A stretch of DNA of 64,000 nucleotides from Taenia hydatigena (lineage: Eukaryota > Platyhelminthes > Cestoda > Cyclophyllidea > Taeniidae), in assembly GCA_036345935.2 (NCBI GenBank), contig JADWOT020000006.1, positions 16,776,519 through 16,840,518 of the forward strand. Reading direction: 5' to 3'. Under the pieces are notes generated by a model. It did not search any database and was not told where the DNA came from. It was given only the letters and a program-made list of their open reading frames with translations. Position numbers and translations under genes: made by a program. How positions within the stretch are numbered: position 1 is the stretch's first letter; every line of letters starts with the position of its first letter. Positions 30,201-42,200 of the stretch are shown here, in pieces.

Positions 30201-33200
30201 TGTGTGGCAAGATATCGCACGCCGTAGACAACTATCTGCCAAAGTGTAAAGGGTGATATTTCAATTGCGTTTTTGTTTGAAATTACAGTAGATACGCCTA
30301 GTGCAGGAGGTTGTCTCCAAAAAATCGTCACCTCAAAGTGTAGACTCATTCAATGATTACCCGTTATTCAAACAGCGCTGAGGGTGAAGGTGATGCATTG
30401 GAGATATTCGACCCGATGTGTGACTCACTACTGTTGAGGCAAGTAGTTCACACCTTAGAAAAGCCTGAACTTCTATAAATTATCAGGCCAACGCTAATGG
30501 GCGGTTAAACGGTTTACAGTGAAAGCAAAAGTGCGTATGTAGAGGCATAACTAATTACAGAAGTTACGGCCTCTGGAGGCTAAAAGGCACTTGCTGGACG
30601 TCGTGTTGCCAATTCTTCTAGGAAAATTGGTTATCCATTTGTTTTACCTGTGCGGTATTTTGGACGCAAAGAAGAATCACAAAAGAATTTGCTTTAAGGA
30701 TACATAAACTGTGCGATATGGGCTCGGTAAGTTAATTGTAATAAAGTAAGTGATTCAAATAATGGGAGTGTGACCAGTAAAATTATAGAGTTGGCTGGAT
30801 TATAAGTATACAGTATTATACAAATTCGGGTCAGTAAGTCATTTTAATAATTTTTTCCCTCCAAGTGTTAGAATAGCCGAATTTGGATGAATGATGAAAA
30901 GAAAACGCTTACCATGGTGGCACTGATTTACCATGTTGGGATTGACGGCGATTTTTACGTCGAAAGTGACGACCCGGAACATGTTGATTCTACAAGCAAG
31001 TTTGTGTGGCAATAAACTTGGATAGTTTGCCTACTAATTATTACACAGCAGCAATAATTTACCCTCTTTTTCGTGTAGCCTGTCAAAACGGGACTTCCAG
31101 CCGAGGAAGGACAACTGAATGCGTTTTCCTCGTAGGCATTAGAGCCTATAATTGTCAAGACATGCACGAGCACATAACTCCGGAAAGTGGGGTTTTAATG
31201 ATTCAAGCATTATAGTGTCACATGGAATTCCTTGAGTAATTACATCACCGATGACGATATCAGTAGGTGTGAAGGGCACATTTAACTTGGGGCAGAGTCA
31301 TGGGATTAATAAGATTTAAAATGTCGGTGCATACTTCACAGTAGTGGATTTGACAAAATACTAACTCTTGTATGCCAATTCCGGCAAAATACTCCCTTAT
31401 AGCAAGCAATTAACATAGATTTAAGCAAATATGAAAATGTCCGATTTTTCGTAGCCGAAATATCTTTTCTAATGTCAGTGGAAGATCTCATCTGAAAATT
31501 CACTATCTTAGCTAAAGCAACATTTAGCGAAATTGGGTTTAGTTGAAAGTATTTGTTAACCTGACGTTTTTTCGTTTTTAGGGTGTCAGTAGTGAGCAGA
31601 GTTTATAATGAAACCAAAGCAAAAATATTCCCAACGATTTTTTAGAAATAATGCCAGGAAACAATTTAGATCGTACAAAGTTGAGATGACCTTAATAATT
31701 TAATTCATGTCTTTTCCTACGCCGCTAGTTAAATTCTTCACCAGATTGTCCGGCTGGTATCCACAATGCCAGTTTGGAACCCTCAGAGTTATAAAGCAAA
31801 TCTGAAACCTGTCAACTTGTTTGGACAAATCGGCACATTCACTATCTTCAAGACTATTTACGTTCATAAGAATACTACTATGATATTGCTAGCTTGAATC
31901 GAATTTATACGCATCCAGAAGTCGTCATTGACGTTTATTCCAAAAAGGTGGCTCTAAAAATTCAGACAGATTGGCATTCACTTTGTGTTGCAAGATTCAC
32001 TTGAATTTGATACCCTATTAGATTAAATCTCTTTTTCGCTTTGGATTCGTTTTAAAATTAGAAATTACAAAGGAAATCTGTAGAATGAATGATGTTCCCC
32101 GAACATTAAACTTGCAATTAATTTCACCAGTGGTAGTCCTAGCTCAAACCAACCGTATTTCCGACGGAAGCTGTCAATTCTTTCACCACTGTCATGTTGT
32201 AATCGAAACTAACACAAATCACGCATAACTAGCAAAGTGACGTAAATCTAAAGTCGAAAGAAGTCACTCATTGCACTGCGTTTTGGCTATTTTCTCACCG
32301 GCTTCATAAGTTAAAATAAACTTGTCACTGGTATGGCCCGTGTGAGAGGCGCGCCTGTTCTCATGCATTCCCAGATTGGTGGCTTTAAGGGGCAATGCCT
32401 TTGCTGGTGTACGTTTCCTTTCGCAAAAGACAACTTTTAGTGCATACAAACGGTCGCACTGACTGCATAAAATCTGAAGCACAAATTCACGCTATTTTCC
32501 TAAGTTTCGAATCAATTAATGTGAGTCTGTGTTAAAGATACGTTTAAAAGGGTAAAAGATTTATTCAAAGCAGGAATCCAAATCTTAAAACAACTGATTC
32601 CTCCCATTACAGCAGCATTATTTTAGCCGCTTACGAAGGTACATCCTTTGGAGTACTCAAATAGATATAAAGTTGCCCCGCCGAACAGATTACAGAAGCT
32701 GGTATTTTTAGCTTTTCGAGGTATTTTATAAGTGTAGACGCTTTTTGGGATTTAAAGCGGCTCAGAGAAGCAAACAAAAGACAATAAATGCAATCTAAAA
32801 ATCCACAAAGAATATCTCTTCTTATCTCAGACCCTACCCGATTCCAATCTACTTATGGTTCGCTCACATTGGCATCAGTCCAAATGGAAAACGGAATAAA
32901 TGTCTATGCGTTTGACGGCGTTTAATAATGAAGTCACGCAATTTAGCTACACTTATGAAGTATCCTTGTATTTTGGCTGAGCAGATGCTCCAAATCAACA
33001 ATGAGTAGCAATATTTGAAATTGGAAAATTTGAAGTACTTTGGGACTTGGGATACTTTTTCTTTCGATCTCGTGAATTAAGTCGCAAATCATGCTCAACT
33101 TCTATGCTGACAATGCAGCAGTTTGGTCTGGGCTTTCCCATTTGGCAGCCATAGTCGGCAAATGGATACCCATATCGCATATGTGTTCGTGTTCACCAGA

Positions 33201-36200
33201 ACAGGATGTGTCTCAGTTTATTTCCAGACTGCCGTTTGTAGCGACACTCAAAATAACCACATCCTGCGGTAACGAGTTACTTTGACTCGACCGAGGAAAA
33301 AAAGCAAGACTGACAAAAAGGACACTAAACCGTTTTAAATAAGCTCTCCAGGTGGGATGTGTAAAGATACACGTTAGTATTACTGCAGTTGGAGCACGTT
33401 TCCACACAGTGTCAAAGGAAAGGAGGGAATGAAATGCATAATCTCTTATTATGCATCTGGCATCATAATACCCAGAGCGTATTCAATTAACTTCTTGGGT
33501 TTCAAATAGGGTATAACAGTAATGCTAGACGCTGGGGAGCACTGGCTTTGAGTGTGTTCAGTTAATTAAGAAGAGTAGCCGCATGATGCCCTTAGCATAA
33601 CTTGAGATAAAGTGCCTATTAGGCCCAAAGCCTAACCTCATTGATGAAAACAAAGTGAAGTGTGTGCTGCTATGTTAAATTTGCTCAGTTGGTTCGCTAT
33701 ATGGCATATGGCATTCACTTACTCATTGAAGATACTCAAATAATCTGCTCCCCTGCTTAAAGGAGCATTGCTTGTGGCTCTCACAATGGATCGAGATCTG
33801 GTCTTTTTTCACTTTGAAGATGATTAAAGCCAAAGCTTTTTTTAAAAGCTGATGCAAAAAGGAGCACTGACCTAATTCTATTATTAAAAGTGCAGTCCCT
33901 CAAAAATACTATGCAAAATGCTTACTACAACCAGAAGTACGCAGTTTTAATTACCCCAAAGCAAAAGTAATCTTAATAAATTTTATATTTTCACAATTTG
34001 CTAGCTACTTTTTTAAAATATGGGAAGTATCAACATCAATCGACATATAAGGAAATCGAAAAATCCAGGCTATCACCAAGACGGCTGAGCAGTTTTGAAG
34101 TGAAAATCAGCAGCAGAGCAGAAATAGCAGGAGAAATAAAGAGCAGGGAAGAGGAGCCAAAAGCGTATATGAGTGACTGCCATCAATGTGCGTCCTGTTT
34201 ACGCTGAATCTACTGTCTACAGGCACTTACGAGCCTCCGAGGAGTTCCTCGGGTCTACAACGCAACCACGCCAAACTTGCATTCAGAAAATGAATTGGTC
34301 TGTTCCATTGTCATAATAGCCCAAAGTTGTATAACTTTATTAAATCAGTTTTAATCGTTAGAAATGTCGTTCCAGATGCACGCGCTTCTGTAAAATATTG
34401 AGGTTCAGACTAGATATAAGTTTCCACGACATAGCATCTATTCATGCCTATGGCGGATTTTAAGTAGCCTGGAAAAATAAAATTAGCCTTATCTTGACTA
34501 TGAGCGTGGTGTGAATGTGACGCATTGTGTAACTGTTCAAATTTTGATGGAACGATTTTTATAAAGTTTCATATGTGACATAAATCAAAATTTAATTACC
34601 AGATGAAACAATGAACCCTCAATCTAATCGAACCTAAATTTTCTTACAGCCCACTCCTCGTGATGTTCTAGAGACTCAGGCGACGATGGAACGCATACAT
34701 GCCACATGCTGCCAGTTGATTGGTGCACACTAATGGTACTTCAATAGGTCAGCAATTTTTCTAAGTTAAAAGTTACAAAATTTGAAGGTGAATCCATGAA
34801 TATAGGTGAAGGAGGGTATCAGTTTAGTCGACCACACTATAAAATTCTCAAATATGTTACATTGTCGGAAGCGAGGAACTGCAAAAGTAGGGAGAGGGAT
34901 TAGATCAACCCCTGAGGGGCTCCGCATTTTCGGATAGTACGATGCAACAATAAGTGGCCCAAAAGGTTGGATTTATCTACATACCCATCCAAATTGCATT
35001 CGTGTTGTGGATTCTAGCATCACTGATTGAATAGCAAGCTTTTCACACAGTCAACTGGGAGAGGTATGAATGCTTTCCTGTGAAAATCTCATGGCAGAAA
35101 AAGTTCAGCATTGTTCAAGAGAAGGCAATTTTCCACATCAACTAATGTGTTAAACGAAATGGTTCTAATTTTTAACTAAGGAAAGGGAAGATATGAGTGA
35201 TTTCTTATGTATTTTGAAGAATCACAAACTCAATTCTGATTTTGTTTTTTAATGATCATCTCGATCATGTTGCGATGGCAATGTAACAGGTTAATTATCT
35301 CTTTGACTCCCGATTTTGGTAATGGGCCACTTCGGGAGTGTGCCATTGTACCTTCGTTAAGCGGCCTAGCCTCTGGGAAATGCTAGTAGACACAAAGTCC
35401 TTCCGTACAGGGACAATACATAGTCTACCCAAGTATTGCGTCTTCTTTCGTCTTCAGAAAAGTCTCGAGACGCTACAGGTGATGCCTCTTCTGATGGCCA
35501 AAACTGGGTCGAATCAAAAGTATCATACGTATGGAGTCAATTGGTGCCTCATGAACAGACCTCAGATCGCACCCGGGGGAAATGCAATCCTTAAAATTTC
35601 TTGTTCTAAAAACTTTTACAAAATCATTGCAATAGCCCACTGCTTTGGGTTAAGCGAATAATTTATGATGAAGCATAAGACAATTATGTAGATTACTAGC
35701 AACATGAGATCGTTCTCCCATTCCCTTCTGCAACAAAGCTCTTAAAATAGGCACCATATGATAAGTGGGGCATAATCTACTGGAATTGCGGCATCTGTTG
35801 TTTTGCTCCCCAAGCTCATAAACAAAGTAGTTTCCTGCTATAACGCAGACATAGATGTGTGTAAACAACAATGATAAACGACCTGATAGAGAGAGTGAGA
35901 GAGAGCCAAAAGTAGACGTGTGACTGCCTGTAAAGGACGGACTCTGAGTCGTGTGCAACGGGTTGACCCGAGAGCCGACGTCTTATTGCTCATATAAGCT
36001 CATACTAGCACGCAACTCTGGTCAATTTAAATAACCAGCATATATATCGCATCCCTGCGTGGTGTGGTCATGGTAAACAGGCAGACCACTGAGCACGCCA
36101 TTAGGCCGACGCGCAAATCTCTTTGGTAAACTTGTTGGTATGAGAAAGCCATTCTTTTACCTACAATAGTCGGTGAAAGATCTCTCGTCGACAGAAATAT

Positions 36201-39200
36201 TTGCATTGTGTGAAAGGAAAGGAATGATATCAAATTGTTGGAGCTGAATACAGTAGAAGTAAAAATAACAATGATTATAGTCAAGAATGAGTTTTTAATC
36301 AGCAGAATTATTCCGTACTGGTAGTATTGAAGCTCATTAGCCCAGCTAAATCGGACACGCTAAATCCACCAGGCGAAATGCATAAAAATAGTTTCCCAAG
36401 CTTGACGAGCGTCTCAAAACACTTTTTAGTGGACTTAACAGATAAGGACAGTTTAGTATCGATTGCAAAAAGAACTGTCACTGAGATAAACAATTTGGTC
36501 GGATGAAAGACCAGAAACATTACCATTTTGACACCATGCAGCGGTCACTTATGGAAACAGACAACCAATGGTTGGTGATGCTTGCGTTTGCGGCATGATA
36601 ATTGCAAATGGAATGAATTGCTGAATGAGAAGGAAGAAGTAAAAGGATGATTTTGGCATTCTTTACAGACTGTCAACCAATCGCTAAGAAGCAAATGCGG
36701 CCTCTATTTTGGTAGGCTTATAAATAAAACGATGAATCCGTTACACAAACTAGATGGATTTATTACTGTTTTTTTTGTTATTCATGGGATGCTAATCAAA
36801 GGTTCTCCATGTAGTGAGCCGCATGGTAAGGCGCATACCACCACATCAGTAAGAATGATTAAGCCCTGTCCTGAAAAACCCAGTGAGACAGTATGTTGGC
36901 CTACACCATAATTTAATCAACCAATTGTATAGAGTTGGCTTTTAGGGTTCATTTCAAATTCTCGAAACGATTATTTTGCTGAAGCCGAAGTTTAAGGTGT
37001 TGCTCAAGACACCTGAATAATTGAATAAAAGCCAAGTGAGGAATAGGGTGAGCTTTCAATAGCTTTTGGTTCAGACAAGCGAACAACCACTAACCCAAAA
37101 TACTTAGGGAAATGGGAAGGTCTTGTCACTGCACACATGACATGATTTGAGTGCTTGCGTTTTGCCCTGTCGGTATGCATGAGTCAGAATTTAGATGCAC
37201 ATTGTGCCAGACATGGATTGCAATAAAGCATTGGTGAAAGATGAGTTAGGTGGCGGCATACTACTGTAATGCGTTAATCGTTTGTTCAACTCTTGGCCTC
37301 CGAGCCACGCTAGTAGTCCCTAACACTTCTATGGGTCGACATTACATATTACCTGTTCCGTCTTTCCTCATCTTCAGGAAAGTCTCGGAACGTCAGACTA
37401 TAAGCTTTAAAATTTTTAAGCCAACTGAGGTGCATTTCTAAAGGTTATGCTGAGCACATGCCATGTAAATAAGACAAACTCCATTTGCGCGACAACTCAC
37501 ACAAAAGACCTTTACCGCGTTTCTATATCTTGATCTAAACCGAAGTTGTGGATCGGAAGTAATGATGTTTTTAACTAGGAAGAAAGCAACGGTAATCACG
37601 ATTATATCGACTTCAATTTAAAAACCAGAAATTGCCTAAACAAATAATCACCTCACTTTAATTTATCGAAGTAATTTCGAATAAGGGAAATAAAATTAAA
37701 TGCTCTCCTAATAATGAAATTAAGCAAAAGAAAATAACGGGACGCAAAGAACCGTCCAAACGAACTTAGAACTCCTATAAAAGATGGAATACTTTTTTTC
37801 CACTAAAGGTGCACTAATGTTGCAGCCATTTTTCGAACCAAAAGATGCTTGAGAGGGTATGGAAGTGAATTTCAGAAAGGAGGGTTAATTTTTCAAGAAT
37901 TTAGTTGTCTCATAAATAGGCCAATGCGATTTAAACTGACTTTGGAGAGCGCGTGGAAAGAGTTTGTCAAACCGTCTGCTTCCTCAGCCCGAGTTTCAAG
38001 GTTGAACATAGTCATTTGCGCAGGGTCACGAAATCCATGTAATTGCAAAATTAAGCTAACCTAAAAGTCTCCCAAACACTTCTCCGTTCTCAAATTATTA
38101 TTTTTATTTACTGATGCCGCACCAATGATTGCAACTTCCCACAAATCACAATTAAAAATAAATAAGCAGTAAAGTGAGTTACAGCAAAAATCATTGTAGC
38201 AGTGCAATTATGCGAAATAAGAGACATAGGAATGGGCTATTGAGGACAACGTTTACTAAGTTGTATTGTCAGTAAATTGGCTACTTTGTCGCCACATTTA
38301 TTGGTCTCGATTTTATGCATTTGAAAGTTGATAGTCCCAAAAAGGCAAAAAATTGTCCAGCTTTATTTCAACAGAGCTGTGTGTTCATTTTTTGGAAAAC
38401 GCAGATCGTATTTGCAGAAAGCAACATTCTAAATCGCTGATCGACTAAACCATTGTAAGCAAATACTGGAAATCACAATAAATATGCGTAGTGGCTTCAG
38501 CTTCTCGACTACCCACCTACCCATCTATATCCTACTTTCCTTCTTACGCTTAAGAAAAATGAGTTCAAGCAAAGTAGGCAGACAAAACGTCCTGAAGCAA
38601 CGAAATGAAGGCGGTAGTGGCCAACCACGATCGAAACCTGGGTCCACCTCCATCGCGCTAATGTGCTTCAATGTAACGGTTAGTTTAAAGAAACGGCTGC
38701 ACAGCGGCAAAGCATCACAGACTGAAATACTGTTTGGTGCACGAGAACGCACACGATTTGGCCTCTTATTTTCTGCTACGGTGTGTGCTTCTTTGGCTCT
38801 TCTCCATGGCGTCATCTGATCTCGTAAAAATAGCGCCAAAAAAGTTCGCAAATTGCTATTCTCCCCTGCTTAAAAAGAATATTGCTGTGACTAATTCCTT
38901 TACCCAAAATATCGTATCTGTTAGATTACAATAAAATAAATCCATTCAAGCCTATATTGAAAACTGGGCCCTTCTGATGCCGAGAAAATTAACTTTAAGT
39001 AATAATGCCAAAAGAGAATTAGCGTGGTCTTTCCTTTTCAGAGAAGTCTAGGGTGCTACATTGGAGCAGCCGAAAGTAAACCCTATCCTCAAGGACACCC
39101 ATCCTGGTCTCTATTGCCGTGTGACAATTCTTCACGGGATGGAAGAAGTGCTTGTGCTGTGAATGGGATGATCGGTGACGACTCCTAACTGAAGGGCTAA

Positions 39201-42200
39201 AAAGGAAGTCTACGTTCAGCAAATACCCTAATTCTGCGTTCTGTAAGGAAGCTACCAACAACCAAAGCAACACTATCCATAAACCAGATAGAAAAGATCG
39301 CTGCGCAACTGTCTACCATTCCTGTATCATTTATCTCAACTCGCAATGCCTCCTCCACTCCTCCAGCAGTTGGGCACACCCCACATAGATAGGCATGACT
39401 GGACAGCACTGAAGTGAGAACAAGGTGACAGGGAGAAGCACACGCTAGACCCTCCCCTCACAAATCCATTGAAACCACTTCGCATGAAATGACTTTGCAT
39501 CTAGAAGGGTCTTCCAACTTCTGGTCTTGGACACGGGTAATGGTCAGCACACTCCCTCGGTCTCAAATACAGCTCCCATGCAGGACGAACTTCCAGGTCT
39601 AATGGGATTAACAAGAGGGATCAGTGGTGTTACGGTCAAGTATTTCCTCAGTTGCGGGGCAATTCAGTGACTGGCACAGTTGGCTCGTGAGTGTTGTCTT
39701 GCACTATCGAGTGTGTTGTGATTGTTGAAGTGGAAATGTGATCAGATGACGCACCGAGGTAGAGTCCCAAAAGAAATGGAAAGGTAGTTAATAAGCCACC
39801 TGTTTATTGGACCTTCGATTTTGGTGAAGGGCTTACTTAGGGGCTCCACCTTCGTACTTCCTTTGAGTGGGCTGGCCTGTGGGCCGTGGCAGTAGTTCCA
39901 AACCCTACTTATATTGTATGCATATATTTTGTCCGAGTATTATGTCTTCTGTGGTCTTTAGAAAAGTCTTAATGAACTACATTTTGATGAGGTAGTTATC
40001 AGCCTGGCCTGCAACATGTTCAAGGCATTTTTACATGTGCTCAAATCAACACTGGAATGCCTTAACATTTTTCTGTTAAGTTCACGCAATGCATGCTCAC
40101 CTGAATTTTTGTAGCAGATCGAGAAAAACAAAAGTTAATGTCTATATGAGGGCGGCTCATTGTTGATCTAGATCGTACAATAATTCACAACTTACTTCAC
40201 TATTTTTAATCAAATCCTCGAAATTATGAACAAACGTGTATGACGCATTTTCAGTAAATTAGGCTGTCAATTAATAGTTAACATAAAATTTCACTTTAAA
40301 ACACAAGGTTGAGAAAGTGGTGCCGCATGTAAATGTCCAGAGCAGAAATGGCCACTTTTTTCCACGGGTTAGGAATTGCGACTTAAGCAAGCCACCTGGG
40401 CTTATCAGAGGGCACAGTCTCCCTAAACACTGGATTGTCCAGTACACAAGCCTCTTTAATTTGGATGGTTTGCGGTCTAGCGTGGGTCTACGCAAGCGAT
40501 AATGCTGCAGGTGCTTTTAGTTCTAGTTAACTAAAACCACTTACTTATTTTCTCACCATGCCAAATGACAAATCGACTTTTAAAAAAATTGCCAGAAGTT
40601 ATGTGTCGCCCACTTTCTTTTAAGAAAAACAGTGTGTGCAAATTTTTAAAAGTTATAATAAGTTTTATAATTTTGGAATAAGTGCTGTGAAAGTATTAAC
40701 AATTGCTCTTGTTTCAATGCAATTCTTGTCCGTCGTGTATATGACCCATTCATATCAATATTTTCCTTCGTCAAGTTTGGAACCCCATCGGCTTGAAAAA
40801 AGTGCCAAAATAAATGCGGTGGATGTATTTTACTTGCCAACTACATGTGAATGTTGGGTACTCTAGTAGCCCAAATTTGTAGACAGTTACTTTACTTTTA
40901 GATGTCGACTCAGCATGTCACTTGAAAGCAATTAGACGGCAACTAAAGGCATCGTTTAGTAGAGCAACCGCAGTGGCGATTTAAAAAAAAATGCAACTGA
41001 ATGAATGGGAATATGACTTTTAATAATGGAAATAAACAAAAACGATTCAAAAGAATATTCATTCTCAACGATGATAATAAGTGCCTTTCAAGACGTCCAA
41101 AGCTTCACATAGCACTAGAACTTGAAGAAGTCTCTGCTGTAAGATTTCATTTAAGATTAGCGGTGCCATGCGGACTGTCTACTTGATAGGTGTTGACATA
41201 ATCGTAAAAGTCGTGGGCACAAGCGAAGTGTTGCAGCAAATTAGAGCATGTGAGACCACTTGGGCGGACATTGATATTCCGACACGTTTGTGCACGGCAG
41301 AGAGTGGTCTTCATGCCATGAAAATGTCACGAGCCAAACAACGCCACACAAGCATACACACGATGCTATTCCGTTGTTCTTATGGCAACAGTCTATAACA
41401 GTGATTGGCAGGACGCAATTGAGTTCCTGCAGGAAAGCAGCCCTTCACGCCTCTGGGGCGTCATTGATGTTCTACTGCCTCAGTGACTAAGATCAGAGAG
41501 CAGGAAAGCTGCGTAAAGGATCCCAAAGGAAGTGAGGTTAAAAGAGTTGATAGTGCTGTTGATAGAACTCTCCAGCGAAGATTAACAATATTCCAGTGAT
41601 TATGCTTATAATCGACGACTATAAAGTAAGCATAAACAGGATGTAAATTAAAGTAAAAATTCTAGGTTTGAAAATCTGTGAGAAATATAAACAGGAAATA
41701 CGTCATATTTTGATCGACAATGAAAGCGTGCTAGAAATTTTGGGCTCAAAGTCGCTTGCATAAGAACGCACCGAGTATGCTTTATTAGCATCCTATAATG
41801 AGTTTTATGAAATTCTATTGCCAGTAAATCTTCCGTGGTCAAGTATAGGCTATGCGTTTGAAACAAAAACACCTAACGTCAAGGAAAGATACTAGTCTAT
41901 TTGGTACGAATAACAGTTTTGTCAACTAATTTTTGCATGGTGACTTCACAGAATGGCCTAAAATATGCTTCTTTTGGTAAGACAGCGCAAATCCAACTCA
42001 AATACGGCGTCTTAAATGGAAAAGGGTCGTCGGCTTCATATTCTTAGTGCAAACGATGTCACAGCTTTTAATGAATGAACAAACCATTTTCCGGAATGCT
42101 AATAAGGACGTGTTTTAGCAAATGATTTTCACACCAAATATTCTTCGTTAAATATGCAAATAAGCAATGTAATAATTAACAGGCTAAAGGGGCTTTGCGC

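Larger units (their letters stand above)
28501..40395. other. Largest RasGAP intron, rich in retroelement copies
   Basis: This 11.9-kb intron carries both full copies of the TRIM-like element and two solo units (35311-35477 and 37285-37398). A GA-rich run lies at 35887-35905. Apart from these I find no exon with phase and motif support. Confidence 0.75.
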
